Source: Planctomycetota bacterium
GTDB lineage: Bacteria; Planctomycetota; UBA1135; GCA-002686595
Reading direction: 5' to 3'
Assembly (NCBI GenBank): GCA_009691855.1
Contig: SIAI01000001.1
Location: forward strand, 62,001 to 126,000
DNA: 64,000 nucleotides
The notes beneath the pieces are model-generated. The model did no database searches. It worked only from the letters and a program-made list of their open reading frames with translations, and was not told where the DNA came from. The position numbers and the translations under genes were made by a program. Shown here piece after piece: positions 16,401 through 25,303 of this stretch; the stretch's first letter is position 1, and every line of letters begins with the position of its first letter.

Positions 16401-18020
16401 TCAACTCAGCTCGTCCTCGGCCCATTTTTTCAGCTCCTCACGGCGGATCTTCGCGTTGTGGCGCACGTCCACCGGAAAGCGCGGATGGAACAGGAAGCGC
16501 TCGATGCGCGCGGCGCCGGGCGTGTTGGCGAGCTCGCCCGAGCGCTGGCGCAGGCGCGGCATGAGCGTGCGCTCGCTCTCGCGGCTCTCGACCACCATCA
16601 CCGGGCGCTCGGAGCCGCGCGGGCCGACGCCGACGAGTGCGGTGCGCACGACACCGCGCGTGACCGCGAAGGCGTTCTCGAGCGGCACGGGATAGAGCAC
16701 GCCGTGCGCGGTCTCGAGGCGCTGGGACTTGCGCCCGAGGAACCACAGCCGTCCGTCGGCGTCGAAGCGGCCGACGTCGCCCATGCGGTGCCAGACCTCG
16801 GCTCCGTCGGCGATCTTCGCGCGCGCGTCGGCGGCGGGATCGTCGAGGTAGGCGCGCGTGACCACCGCGCCCTTGACGCACACCTCGCCGGCCTCGCCGT
16901 GAGGCACGCACAGCGATTCATCCCAGCGGGCGAGCGGCTCGTCGCTGACGCGCACGAGCGCGAGCTCCACGCCCGCCAGCGGACGGCCGACACAACTACC
17001 CGCGCCGCGCTCGATCGACGGGCGCAGCGCGGCCAGCTCGGCGCCGGCGATGTCGCTGACCGGCAGCGCCTCTGTCGCGCCGTAGGGCGTGTGCACCTCG
17101 CCGCCGGCGGGCAGGAGCGCGCGCAGCGCGTGCACCAGCGCCGGCGCGACCGGCGCGCCGGCGAGCGTCACGCGGCGCAGCTGCGTGAAGCGCTTGCGGC
17201 GCGCGCTCATCCACGGCACGACGCGCGCCCACACCGCCGGCGAGGCGAACGAGAACGTCGCCGCGCTCTGTTCCAGCGCGCGCAGGACCGCGGCGGGCTT
17301 GCAGCTCGCCGGACGCGACGGGTCGAGGGCCGGGAACACGCTGGTCAGGCCCAGCGCGTTGTCGAACAGCGCGAACAGTGGGAAGCAGGCGCCGTCGACC
17401 CCGCCCGGCTCGAGGCCGAAGTGCGTGCGCAGCGCGGCGAGCTGCGCGCCGAAGTTGGCGTGCGTGTACACCACGCCCTTGGCCGGGCCGGTGCTGCCGG
17501 AGGTGAACAGCACGGCCGCGGGCGCGCCGTCGAGCGGCGTCACGAGCGGGAACGGCGTGCGCGGCGCGGCGGCGGCGCGGCGTTCGAGCGCGTGCGCGCC
17601 GAGCGCGGGCGCGGGGCCGATGGCGACCGCCAGGCGCACGCTGGCGAAGCTGCGCGGGAAGAGCTTGCGCGCGAGGTGCACCTTGGCCACGCCGATCAGC
17701 GTGCTCGGCGCCGCGCGTTCGAGGCACGCCAGCAGCGCCGCGCGCCCCATGCCCGGATCGATCAGGACCGGCAAAGCGCCGAGGCGCAGCAGCGCATGGA
17801 ACAAGGCCACGAAATCGGGGCCGGGCGGCACGAACAGCGCGGCGCGCTCGCCGCGCGCGAGGCCGAGCTCGGCCAGGGCATGCGCGCAGGCATCCACGCG
17901 GCGCTCGAGCTGCTCGAAGGTCAGCTTGCGCTCCCACAGGCCGAAGGCGTGGACCGCGAGGCGCCCCGGAGCCTCGGCCGCTCGCCGGCGCAGCTCGAGC
18001 GAGACGTTGGCGGCGCTCAT
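16401..18020 (-). CDS. oleC: OleC-like beta-lactone synthetase (AMP-forming ligase family)
   Basis: A 539-residue member of the ANL adenylating family. The phosphate-binding loop is FTSGSTGPAKG (172-182). Later motifs are PYGATEALPVSD, the adenine/ribose region WHRMGDVGRFDADGRLWFLG and a final Lys region (DVRHNAKIRREELKKWAE). OleC enzymes convert beta-hydroxy acids to beta-lactones with ATP. The order oleB-oleC with an ATGA overlap is the classical ole arrangement and is the main reason for choosing OleC over a fatty acyl-CoA ligase. It is the last gene of the overlapped operon; rearranged sequence follows. Confidence 0.87.
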   Translation of the reverse strand: MSAANVSLELRRRAAEAPGRLAVHAFGLWERKLTFEQLERRVDACAHALAELGLARGERAALFVPPGPDFVALFHALLRLGALPVLIDPGMGRAALLACLERAAPSTLIGVAKVHLARKLFPRSFASVRLAVAIGPAPALGAHALERRAAAAPRTPFPLVTPLDGAPAAVLFTSGSTGPAKGVVYTHANFGAQLAALRTHFGLEPGGVDGACFPLFALFDNALGLTSVFPALDPSRPASCKPAAVLRALEQSAATFSFASPAVWARVVPWMSARRKRFTQLRRVTLAGAPVAPALVHALRALLPAGGEVHTPYGATEALPVSDIAGAELAALRPSIERGAGSCVGRPLAGVELALVRVSDEPLARWDESLCVPHGEAGEVCVKGAVVTRAYLDDPAADARAKIADGAEVWHRMGDVGRFDADGRLWFLGRKSQRLETAHGVLYPVPLENAFAVTRGVVRTALVGVGPRGSERPVMVVESRESERTLMPRLRQRSGELANTPGAARIERFLFHPRFPVDVRHNAKIRREELKKWAEDELS

Positions 18021-18979
18021 GGCGCGACGAAACGCGCGAGCTCGGCCACGTAGTCCGCGGCGCGATCCTCGAACAGGTAGTGGCCCGCGTCCTCGAAGGT
18101 CGTCGCGCTCGCGCGCGGAAAACGCCGTTGCCACTCGTCGCGGAAGCTCGTGGTGAAGACCCAATCGCGCGCGCCCCACAGGAGGTGCACCGCTCGCTCG
18201 GCGAAGAGCGGCAGCGCCTGTGCGATCGCCTGCAGCTCCGCCCACGAGGGGTGGCTCGGCGCGAGCGGGATGTCGAGCACGAAGCGGTGCGTGGCCACGC
18301 GGTTCGCCCACGAGTCGTAGGGCAACAGGTACCCACGCTTCACCAGCGGCGCGAGCGGGCGCTCGACGGCCATCCAGGTGGCGGCGCGCGCGAAGCCGTT
18401 CAACCCGCGCACGGCCAGCGCCCCGAAGCCCGGCCAGCGACACGCCGCGAGGCGCAGCGGCAGCGCGTCGCCCAGCGGGAAGGCCGCGGTGTTGGAGAGG
18501 AACAGGCGCTGGATGCGCTCGGGCTGGCGGCGCGCGAAGCCCAGGCCGATCGGGCCGCCCCAGTCGTGCAGCACCAGCGTGACACGCTCGAGGCCGAGCG
18601 CGAGCACGAGGCGTTCGAGGTTCTCGACGTGGGCCTCGAGCTGGTAGGGGAAGTCCGCGGGCTTGTCGGAGAGGCCGCAGCCCAGGTGATCGACGGCCAC
18701 GCAGCGCTGCGTGCCGCGCAGCGCGGCGATGGCGCGCCGGAAGGCGAACGACCAGGTCGGGTTGCCGTGCACGAAGAGCAGCGCGTGCTTCGCGCGCGGG
18801 CCCTCGTCGAGGTAGTGCTGCAGCGCGCCGGCGGCGCGCGTGCCGGGCGGGTGCTCGAAGAAGCGCGGGCTGAACGGGTACTCGGCCGCCAGCGGCGCCA
18901 GGCGCGCGCGCGTCTCGGTTTCGCGGTCGGCGAGGCGTTCCGAGCGCACGACGCCGCCGCGATCCAGCGCGCGGCTCAC
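18017..18979 (-). CDS. oleB: OleB-like beta-lactone decarboxylase (alpha/beta hydrolase)
   Basis: A 320-residue alpha/beta hydrolase of the haloalkane dehalogenase subgroup. It has HGNPTWSFAFR (oxyanion region), the nucleophile Asp139 in LVLHDWGGPIG, and the catalytic His300 in FEDAGHYLFED. An Asp nucleophile with HGNPTW is diagnostic of dehalogenase-like enzymes; the subgroup-III members are OleB, which decarboxylate beta-lactones to cis-alkenes. The GTG start overlaps the upstream stop (GTGA) and has AGGAG in front. The stop overlaps oleC by ATGA. It should act in the cytoplasm with OleC and OleD. Confidence 0.88.
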   Translation of the reverse strand: MSRALDRGGVVRSERLADRETETRARLAPLAAEYPFSPRFFEHPPGTRAAGALQHYLDEGPRAKHALLFVHGNPTWSFAFRRAIAALRGTQRCVAVDHLGCGLSDKPADFPYQLEAHVENLERLVLALGLERVTLVLHDWGGPIGLGFARRQPERIQRLFLSNTAAFPLGDALPLRLAACRWPGFGALAVRGLNGFARAATWMAVERPLAPLVKRGYLLPYDSWANRVATHRFVLDIPLAPSHPSWAELQAIAQALPLFAERAVHLLWGARDWVFTTSFRDEWQRRFPRASATTFEDAGHYLFEDRAADYVAELARFVAP

Positions 18980-19560
18980 GGGCTCTCCTGCAACTCGTGC
19001 AGCGCGAGCTCGAGCGGTTCCGCGCTGGCCACGGCGAGAAAATGCGCCTCGAGCGCGTGCACGGCGACCTCGTGCTCGCGCCCCGCGTAGGCGAAGGTGA
19101 AGCGCTCGCCCGTGCGGCCGAGCAGCATCACGCGCGCGAGATCGGCCAGGCCCACGCGCGCGAGCTTGAGCAGCGCCTCCTTGGCGCTCCACAGCGCGAG
19201 CACGTCGTCTTGGCTCTCGCTGGCGAGCACGCCGAGCTCGCCCGACTCGCGGAAGCGCTCGCGCGCGGCCTCCCAGCGCGGTCGCGCGCGGGCCTCGACG
19301 TCCAGCGCCAGCGCAAACGGCGCCACGACCGCGACCGCCAGGCCGACCGTGTCGCTGAAGCTCGCGTGCCAGCCGCCGAGGAGCGCGGGCGCGCCGCTCG
19401 CCTCGCGCGGCCAGGCCTCGTACGGCAGCGCGCGCGGCGCCAGGGCCAGCTCGCCGCTCGCGCGCAGGGCGGCGGCGAGGTCCGCGTGCGCGGCGGCGTA
19501 GCGCTGGCGCCGCGCCAGGCGCAGCGACTGGCGCGCCAGGACCACGTGCGCGCGCCTCAT
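18976..19560 (-). CDS. 4'-phosphopantetheinyl transferase
   Basis: A 194-residue Sfp-superfamily protein. The magnesium motif LALDVEA has Asp87 and Glu89, and [15 protein letters not shown] (from Trp124) is the family's second signature. It would transfer the phosphopantetheine arm of CoA to Ser40 of the ACP encoded in the same operon. The gene overlaps both neighbours by 4 bases (ATGA before, GTGA after). A PPTase inside the operon suggests that the ACP is not served by the housekeeping AcpS. Confidence 0.88.
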   Translation of the reverse strand: MRRAHVVLARQSLRLARRQRYAAAHADLAAALRASGELALAPRALPYEAWPREASGAPALLGGWHASFSDTVGLAVAVVAPFALALDVEARARPRWEAARERFRESGELGVLASESQDDVLALWSAKEALLKLARVGLADLARVMLLGRTGERFTFAYAGREHEVAVHALEAHFLAVASAEPLELALHELQESP

Positions 19561-20366
19561 CCGCCCTCCGCGCGCGTGGCGCGCTCGATGACGGTGCGCT
19601 CGAAGGCGTTCACGCCCATGCCGGCGTCCACCACCAGGCCCTGCGCATTGATGCCCGAGGAGCGCGGCGAGAGCAGGAACAGCGCGGAGTCGGCGACCTC
19701 GCGCGTCTCCAGCGCGCGCTTGCGCAGGGTGAGCTGCTCGGCGAACAGGTAGCTCTCGACGTAGCCGGGGATCCCGGCCGAGGCCGAGGTCTTGAGCGGC
19801 CCGGCGCACACCGCGTTCACGCGCACCTGGCTGAAGGCGCTGAAGCTCTTGGCCAGGAACACCACCGCCGAATCGAGCGCGGCCTTGACCGGCGCCATGT
19901 AGCCGTAGTTCTCGGCCGCCGTGCGCGTGCTGGAGATCGAGACCGTCACCAGCGAGGCGTCGGTGGCGAGCCGCGCGCGCAGCGCGTTGGCCAGGGCCAC
20001 GAAGGAGAAGGCCGAGGCATCGATCGCGGCCAGGAACGCCGCGCGCGGCGTCTCGTGGAACGGCTTCCAGCCGCCGCTGTAGTCGGCGTGCGCGATCGAG
20101 TGCAGCGCGCCGGCCAGCGGGGCGTGCTCGGCGAGCTCGTCGGCGAGACGCGCGAGGTCCTCGTCTTTCGTCATGTCGCACACGAACACCCGGCCCTTCA
20201 GGCGCGGCGCGAGTTCGCCGCGGCGGGCCTCGGTGTGCACGGCCCACAGCACGTTGGCCCCGGCTTCTTCGAGGCGCGCGCCCACGTGCCAGGCGACGCT
20301 CTTCCGGTTGGCCACGCCGCACACGAGCACGGACTTTCCGGCCAGGCCCAGCCAGTCGGTGCTCAT
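19557..20366 (-). CDS. FabI-like enoyl-ACP reductase
   Basis: A 269-residue short-chain dehydrogenase. N-terminal [20 protein letters not shown] is the FabI-type dinucleotide-binding loop. The catalytic pair is Tyr154 and Lys161 in YGYMAPVK (Y-x6-K), the FabI spacing rather than the Y-x3-K of ketoreductases. C-terminal [17 protein letters not shown] is typical of the family. It should reduce enoyl-ACP with NAD(P)H. It overlaps the FabZ-like and PPTase genes by ATGA. No FabG-type ketoreductase is present in the operon, so that step must come from elsewhere. Confidence 0.87.
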   Translation of the reverse strand: MSTDWLGLAGKSVLVCGVANRKSVAWHVGARLEEAGANVLWAVHTEARRGELAPRLKGRVFVCDMTKDEDLARLADELAEHAPLAGALHSIAHADYSGGWKPFHETPRAAFLAAIDASAFSFVALANALRARLATDASLVTVSISSTRTAAENYGYMAPVKAALDSAVVFLAKSFSAFSQVRVNAVCAGPLKTSASAGIPGYVESYLFAEQLTLRKRALETREVADSALFLLSPRSSGINAQGLVVDAGMGVNAFERTVIERATRAEGG

Positions 20367-20833
20367 GCGCGCGCGCCCTCCACGCGCGTCAGCACGCAGC
20401 GCAGCTCGAGCGCGAGCACGCCGTCGACCCGTGCGCGCGCCTCGAGGTAGAAGGCCGGCCCGATGGTGTCCACGAGCTGAACGGCGGTGATGAGCGTCTC
20501 GCCCGGCCGCACCATGCGCTTGAATTTGGCCTTCTCGATGCGCGCCAGCACCGGCACGCCGCTCTGGGCGCCGAAGCTCGCGCCGTGCTCGGTCAGCAGC
20601 ACGGCCGCGGCCTGGAAGGTGTGCTCGCACAGGATCACGCCGGGCGTGAGCGGGTTGCCGGGGTAGTGGCCGCGGAAGAAGTCGGACGACTCGGGCACGC
20701 GCCATTCGGCGCTCAGCGTGGCGCACGGCGCCTCCGTGCCCAGCGCCAGGATGCGATCCAGGAACAGGAACGGCTCGCGGTGCGGCAGCCGGGCCTCGAT
20801 CGCGGCGCGGTCGAGCAGCGTGCCGGAGCTCAC
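20363..20833 (-). CDS. FabZ-like 3-hydroxyacyl-ACP dehydratase (hotdog fold)
   Basis: A 156-residue single-hotdog protein. [13 protein letters not shown] has the catalytic His18 and [19 protein letters not shown] the second active-site block ending in Glu70, matching FabZ. It dehydrates 3-hydroxyacyl-ACP. The start is GTG overlapping the upstream stop as GTGA, which fixes it. The position between the oxidoreductases and the enoyl reductase fits an elongation cycle on the operon's own ACP. Confidence 0.88.
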   Translation of the reverse strand: MSSGTLLDRAAIEARLPHREPFLFLDRILALGTEAPCATLSAEWRVPESSDFFRGHYPGNPLTPGVILCEHTFQAAAVLLTEHGASFGAQSGVPVLARIEKAKFKRMVRPGETLITAVQLVDTIGPAFYLEARARVDGVLALELRCVLTRVEGARA

Positions 20834-22326
20834 CGCGCGACTCCCGCGGCCGCGCGGCGCGCGCACAGGAACGCGTCCACCTTGTTGGCCTGGATCGCGC
20901 CGTAGTTCGCTGCGCCCAGCCAGCCCGACATGATGATCCCGACCGAGCCGGCGTGGAACAGGCCCGCGACCTGCTTGGAGAGTTCCAGCGAGACCTGTAG
21001 GCCCTCGAACTTGGTGCCGAAGGAGGTGCCCAGCGGGTGCTGGGTGTAGAAGGCGAAGGTGCGCGGCGTGGCCGCCTCGCGGTGCTCGATGGCTGCGCTC
21101 ACCCCGGGAAGGTAGCGCTCCAGGCACGCCAGCGTGTCGGCGATCAGCCGTTCCTTCTCGCGCTCGTAGGCGGTTTCGTCGAGCGCGGCCCAGTCGGCCC
21201 AGCGCGCGTTGGTCGAGCTGACGATGGCGCAGCGCTCGCTGCCGGGACGCGTCTTGGGGTAGTAGATCGAGAAGGTGCGGCTCTGGCCGTGAAAGTCGCA
21301 CAAGGCATCCGAGTCGAAGGTCGGGCGCTCGGAGTGGAACAGCAGGTCGCCGATGAACGGGATCGTGGTGCCCTTGCAGAGCCCCAGGAACACCTGGCAC
21401 GAGGAGCTCGACAGGCGCACCGCGCGCGCCGCGGCGAGGTAGGCGGGGGCGACGCAGGCGGGGCCGAGCAGCTTCTCGATCGTGGTCAACACGTTGGCGT
21501 TGGAGAGCACCGTCGGCGCCTCCAGGAACCGGCCGCGGACGAGCACGCCGCGCGTGGCGCCGTCGGCGACGACGATGCGCTCGACCTCGGCGTGGTTGAA
21601 GAGCTCGACCTTGTTCTTGGCCAGCTCGGCGCGCATCGCCGCCAGCAGGTTGTCGGTGCCACCGCGGAAGGTGTACACGCCCTCGCTCATGAAGTTCGAG
21701 AACACGATCCCGTAGCTCTTGGCCGGATCGTCGAGGCCCGAGCCGTTGGCGTAGGAGATCGGCTCCATCAGCAGGCGGTGCACGTCGTTGCGGCCCGGGA
21801 AGAAGCGCTCGAAGAGCTCGCCCGTCGTCTCGTTCGACGCGTCGTAGAACTCCAGCGCGCGCAGGTGGTCGAAGAAGGCCTCGACGCGCTCGCGCGCCAG
21901 GCCGAAGACGTCGACGAGCTTCGCGGTGAAGTCGAGGCGCGTGAACGTCGTCTCGAAGGCGAACTGCGGGTTGGCGAAGCGGATCCCGTCCAGGCGCTCG
22001 ATGCGTCCGGCGATCTCGGCGTTCCAGTACTTGCGGCAGGTCTTCTTCATGCCCACCGGGAAACCGTGCAGCGAGATGTCGAACAGGTGCCCGCCCGGGC
22101 GCTTGAACCAGGTCGCGAGCCCGCCGTAGTTGTAGTGCTGCTCGAGCACGCACACCGAGTGCCCCGCGCGCCCGAGGATGTTGGCCGCGGTCAGGCCGGC
22201 CAGGCCCGAGCCGATCACGATCACGTCGTAGCGCGCGCGCGCTCTTGCCAACGGATCGCTGGTGAGCGGGCGCTTGCCGTCGCGCGAGCCCTTGAAGTAC
22301 TTCTTGCGCGGGATGATCTCGCTCAC
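20830..22326 (-). CDS. CrtI-type FAD-dependent oxidoreductase (first of two paralogues)
   Basis: A 498-residue protein of the phytoene desaturase/retinol saturase group (COG1233-like). The FAD-binding motif is [18 protein letters not shown] (GSGLAG at 39-44), followed by [11 protein letters not shown] at about 59-69. C-terminal [20 protein letters not shown] resembles the family's last FAD-contact region. These enzymes desaturate, saturate or isomerise long conjugated or alkyl chains. It has a ~33-residue basic N-terminal extension. The GTG start overlaps the upstream stop (GTGA). The substrate is unknown; an acyl chain on the neighbouring ACP is the context-based guess. Confidence 0.85.
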   Translation of the reverse strand: MSEIIPRKKYFKGSRDGKRPLTSDPLARARARYDVIVIGSGLAGLTAANILGRAGHSVCVLEQHYNYGGLATWFKRPGGHLFDISLHGFPVGMKKTCRKYWNAEIAGRIERLDGIRFANPQFAFETTFTRLDFTAKLVDVFGLARERVEAFFDHLRALEFYDASNETTGELFERFFPGRNDVHRLLMEPISYANGSGLDDPAKSYGIVFSNFMSEGVYTFRGGTDNLLAAMRAELAKNKVELFNHAEVERIVVADGATRGVLVRGRFLEAPTVLSNANVLTTIEKLLGPACVAPAYLAAARAVRLSSSSCQVFLGLCKGTTIPFIGDLLFHSERPTFDSDALCDFHGQSRTFSIYYPKTRPGSERCAIVSSTNARWADWAALDETAYEREKERLIADTLACLERYLPGVSAAIEHREAATPRTFAFYTQHPLGTSFGTKFEGLQVSLELSKQVAGLFHAGSVGIIMSGWLGAANYGAIQANKVDAFLCARRAAAGVAR

Positions 22327-23735
22327 CCGGAGAGCGCCTCCCGCGCCGCGTGCGCCGCCAGGCCGTGGCGATTGGCCATGGCGACGCCAGAGAGCATCGC
22401 GCCGACCACGCCCAGGTAGCCCTGGTCGGTGCCGATCAGCACCAGGCCGTCGAGGCCGGTCGCACCGTCGAGTTGCTTGGTCGGCGAGCCGTAGACCGCG
22501 CCGCCGCGGTGGCCGGTGAAGCGCTCGATCGTGGCCGGCGTGAACACGTCGCGGAACACGCGCCGCGCGCGGAAGTCGGCGGTCACGCCGGCCTCCACGA
22601 CCGCGGCCGCGACCTCGTCCGCGCAGCGCTCCTTGGCCGCGGCGTAGGCCTCGGGCGTCAGCGCGCGCCAGGCGGGATGGCTGGCCGGCACGGTGAGGCG
22701 TAGCTCGCCCTCGGGCCCGCGCGCGGCGCCGAAGTTGTCGCCCGAGGACAGCACGCCCGTGCGCGCGTCGATCAGGCCCGCAGGGCGGCGGTAGATGCAG
22801 CGTTCCTCGAGCGAATAGAAGCTCGTCGCCGCGCGGTGGCCGAGCGCGTGCGCGGGCCGGTCGAGGATCCAGATCGACTCCAGGAACGAGAGGCGCCCCT
22901 CGTCCGCGGGCGCGCTCGGGCGTCCGGCCAGCGCCAGCGTCTCGACGCGGCCGGCGCAGGACAGCACCAGCGGCGCGGCGAGCTCCTCAGCGCTCTCCAG
23001 CACGACTCCGCGCACGCGTCCGTCCGCAACCAGCACGCGTTGCACGCCAGCCGACAGGCGCAGCTCGACGCCGGCCTGCTTCAGGCGCCGGATCAACAGG
23101 TTGAGGATCGTGCGGATGCCGCCCGCCGGCCGCGACAGGCCCTCCAGGAACAGCGCGCGGAACAGGATCGCGAAGGTCTGCTCGTCGGTGTCGTCCTCGC
23201 GCGCGCTGCCGTACAGCAGCACGGGCAAGAGCAGCATCTCGCGTAGCAGCGGCTCGGAGAGGTGGCGCTCGAGCAGCGCGCGCGCGCTGGGCGGCGGCGG
23301 GCGCTCCTCGTTCAGCTGGTAGGCGCGCATGAGCTGCGTCAGCCGCGCGAAGCCGTCGCGCTGGGACGGGAACAGGCGCGCGACCTCGCTCTCCAGCAGC
23401 GCGAAGTCGTTGGCGAAGGCCAGGCGCGCGCCGGGGAAGACGATTTCGGAGACGTCCTGCTCGATCAGGCGCAGCTCCTCGTGGCGGATGCGCAGCGCGC
23501 GCAGGAGGCGCATGAGCGGCGCGCCCTTGGCCTGCGGCGTGCCGGGGCGCACGAAGTTCGTCAGCGCGTGCAAGCCGACATCGAAGGGGCGTCCGCGCAG
23601 CGTGTAGAACGAATTCAGCCCGCCCCACAGCTCGTGCTTCTCCAGCACGAGCACGCGTTTCTCGTGCAGCGCCAGGCGCAGCGCGGCCGCGAGACCGCTC
23701 ATGCCCGCGCCGATCACGATCGCGTCGTAGACCAC
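22323..23735 (-). CDS. CrtI-type FAD-dependent oxidoreductase (second paralogue)
   Basis: A 470-residue phytoene-desaturase-like protein, distinct from its neighbour. The FAD motif is DAIVIGAGMSGLAAALRLAL (from residue 4) with VLVLEKHELWGGLNSFY. The middle has SRPAGGIRTILNLLIRRL, the site of oligomer or substrate contacts in the family. The C terminus ends GLVLIGTDQGYLGVVGAMLSG, the conserved FAD-pyrophosphate loop. GTG start; 18 bases separate it from the ACP stop, the only true gap in the operon. No transmembrane helix is obvious, but the family is often membrane-associated. Confidence 0.85.
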   Translation of the reverse strand: MVYDAIVIGAGMSGLAAALRLALHEKRVLVLEKHELWGGLNSFYTLRGRPFDVGLHALTNFVRPGTPQAKGAPLMRLLRALRIRHEELRLIEQDVSEIVFPGARLAFANDFALLESEVARLFPSQRDGFARLTQLMRAYQLNEERPPPPSARALLERHLSEPLLREMLLLPVLLYGSAREDDTDEQTFAILFRALFLEGLSRPAGGIRTILNLLIRRLKQAGVELRLSAGVQRVLVADGRVRGVVLESAEELAAPLVLSCAGRVETLALAGRPSAPADEGRLSFLESIWILDRPAHALGHRAATSFYSLEERCIYRRPAGLIDARTGVLSSGDNFGAARGPEGELRLTVPASHPAWRALTPEAYAAAKERCADEVAAAVVEAGVTADFRARRVFRDVFTPATIERFTGHRGGAVYGSPTKQLDGATGLDGLVLIGTDQGYLGVVGAMLSGVAMANRHGLAAHAAREALSG

Positions 23736-23753
23736 GGGCGTCCGCGCCGTCGC

Positions 23754-24029
23754 CTACGCGCTGGTCGCGCAGTGCAGCGACTTCCCGGCCAGCTTCGGGT
23801 GCAGGTAGCGCACGCAGCCGCCCAGCGTGGCCAGCTCCTTGTAGTCCTCCTCGGGCACCTGCACGCCGTAGAGCTTGCGCAGCTCCATGACGATGTCGAG
23901 GAAGTCCATCGAGTCGAGGTCGATCTGCTCGCGCAGACGCAGCGCGGGATCCAGGTTGGACACATCCTCGTCGGGGGCGACGGTCTGGATGATGTCCTTG
24001 ACGGCCAGGGCGACTTCTTCTTCGGTCAT
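23754..24029 (-). CDS. acyl carrier protein
   Basis: A 91-residue ACP. IDLDSMDFLDIVMELRKLYG contains Ser40 (DSM), the attachment site for phosphopantetheine. The acidic helix 1 region (TEEEVALAVKDIIQTV) is typical. The tail beyond residue 70 (CVRYLHPKLAGKSLHCATSA) is longer than in FabB-system ACPs and has two cysteines. ATG 24029 is chosen; a TTG at 24068 would overlap the KS stop (TTGA) and add 13 residues. It lies between the KS and CrtI-type genes and presumably carries their substrate. Confidence 0.9.
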   Translation of the reverse strand: MTEEEVALAVKDIIQTVAPDEDVSNLDPALRLREQIDLDSMDFLDIVMELRKLYGVQVPEEDYKELATLGGCVRYLHPKLAGKSLHCATSA

Positions 24030-24064
24030 CGGAGTGAGAGAAGGAAGCAGAGGGTGGGGTGAAC

Positions 24065-25303
24065 TCAAGTGCGGCAGCGGCCGACGACGACGGCCGAGTT
24101 GATGCCGAGCATGCCGAAGGACATGTTCAGGATCGTGTCGACGCGGCCGACGTCGCGCGGCGCGTTAGCCACGAGATTGCGGACCTCGCACTGCGGGTCG
24201 AGGTCGTCGAGGTTGAGGGTCGGGTGCACCACGCCGTCGTCGAGCGAGGGCAGGTTGCCGGCCAGCTCCAGCGCGCCCGCGGCGCCCATGGCGTGGCCGA
24301 TGAAGCTCTTGGTGTTGTTGACGTAGGTCTTGGGCCCGTCGCCGAAGACCTCGCGCACGACGCGCGCCTCGATCACGTCGCCCGAGGGCGTCGAGGTCGC
24401 GTGCGTCGAGACCAGGTCGATCTCCCGCGGCTCGAGCCTGGCGCTCTTCAGCGCGCCGCGGATGCAGGCGTTCTGGCCGGCCGCGTCGGGCAGGACGAAG
24501 TCGGTGCCGTCGGAGTTGACGCAGTGGCCCAGCAGCTCGGCGTAGATCTTGGCGCCGCGCTTCAGCGCGTCTTCCAGGCGCTCGAGCACGAACAGGCACC
24601 CGCCCTCGGCCACGACGATGCCGTTGCGCGCCTTGTCGAAGGGCCGCGAGGCCTTGCTCGGGTCGGCGTGCTTCGCCAGCGCGCCCTCGGCCGCGAACGA
24701 GGCGAAGATGCCGAAGGTGCGGATCGACTCCGACACCCCGCCGCCGATGGCCACGTCGAGCTCGCCCAGGCGCAGCAGCTGCGCGCCGTGGATCAGCCCC
24801 AGGTTGCCGGCCGCGCAGGCGCCACCCAGGCAATAGGCCGGCCCCTTCAGGCCGAGGTTGAGCGTCACCTCGCCGGCCGGGTTGTTGGCCACCGTGCGCG
24901 GGTTGTGGTGGTGCGACCAGTAGGACAGGTCGAAGCCGTACTTGGCGACCTCGTGGATCTCGTTCTCGGTCTCGACGTTGCCGTGCTCGGTGACGCCCGG
25001 GAACACGCCTACGCGCAGCGGGTCGTAGCGCGCGAGGTCGAGGCCCGCGTCGCTCAACGCCTCGCTGGCGCAGTACACCGCGATCGAGCCGGCGCGCGTG
25101 CCGCGGCGCAGCTCCTTCTTCGACTGGTGGCGCAGCGCGTCGAACGAGCACACCCCGGCCAACGTCTTGCCCACGTGGCGGATCTCCCAGGGCTGCACGC
25201 CCGAGCGCCCGGCCAGCAGGTTCGCGCGGAACTCCGGCAAGGAGTTGCCGTTCGGCGCCGTCAGGCCGATGCCGGTGATGACGATGCGCGCGAGCTCAGG
25301 CAT
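24065..25303 (-). CDS. beta-ketoacyl-ACP synthase (FabF/KS-II type)
   Basis: A 412-residue condensing enzyme. The catalytic triad is Cys163 (GGACAAGNLGL), His301 (THATSTPSGD) and His337 (NNTKSFIGHAMGAAG), with Lys332 in place, so it should condense acyl and malonyl-ACP. In the second motif HGT, usual in FabF, is replaced by HAT. The active-site block CLGGACAAG differs from housekeeping FabF, consistent with a special substrate. The start overlaps the regulator gene by 8 bases. It is the only condensing enzyme in the operon; no chain-length-factor partner is present. Confidence 0.92.
   Translation of the reverse strand: MPELARIVITGIGLTAPNGNSLPEFRANLLAGRSGVQPWEIRHVGKTLAGVCSFDALRHQSKKELRRGTRAGSIAVYCASEALSDAGLDLARYDPLRVGVFPGVTEHGNVETENEIHEVAKYGFDLSYWSHHHNPRTVANNPAGEVTLNLGLKGPAYCLGGACAAGNLGLIHGAQLLRLGELDVAIGGGVSESIRTFGIFASFAAEGALAKHADPSKASRPFDKARNGIVVAEGGCLFVLERLEDALKRGAKIYAELLGHCVNSDGTDFVLPDAAGQNACIRGALKSARLEPREIDLVSTHATSTPSGDVIEARVVREVFGDGPKTYVNNTKSFIGHAMGAAGALELAGNLPSLDDGVVHPTLNLDDLDPQCEVRNLVANAPRDVGRVDTILNMSFGMLGINSAVVVGRCRT

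Noticed and set aside
20363-22153. A 596-codon frame that could suggest a longer FabZ fusion
   Set aside because: The extra part reads Arg-rich nonsense over the FAD oxidoreductase gene; the GTG that overlaps its stop (GTGA) is a far better start.
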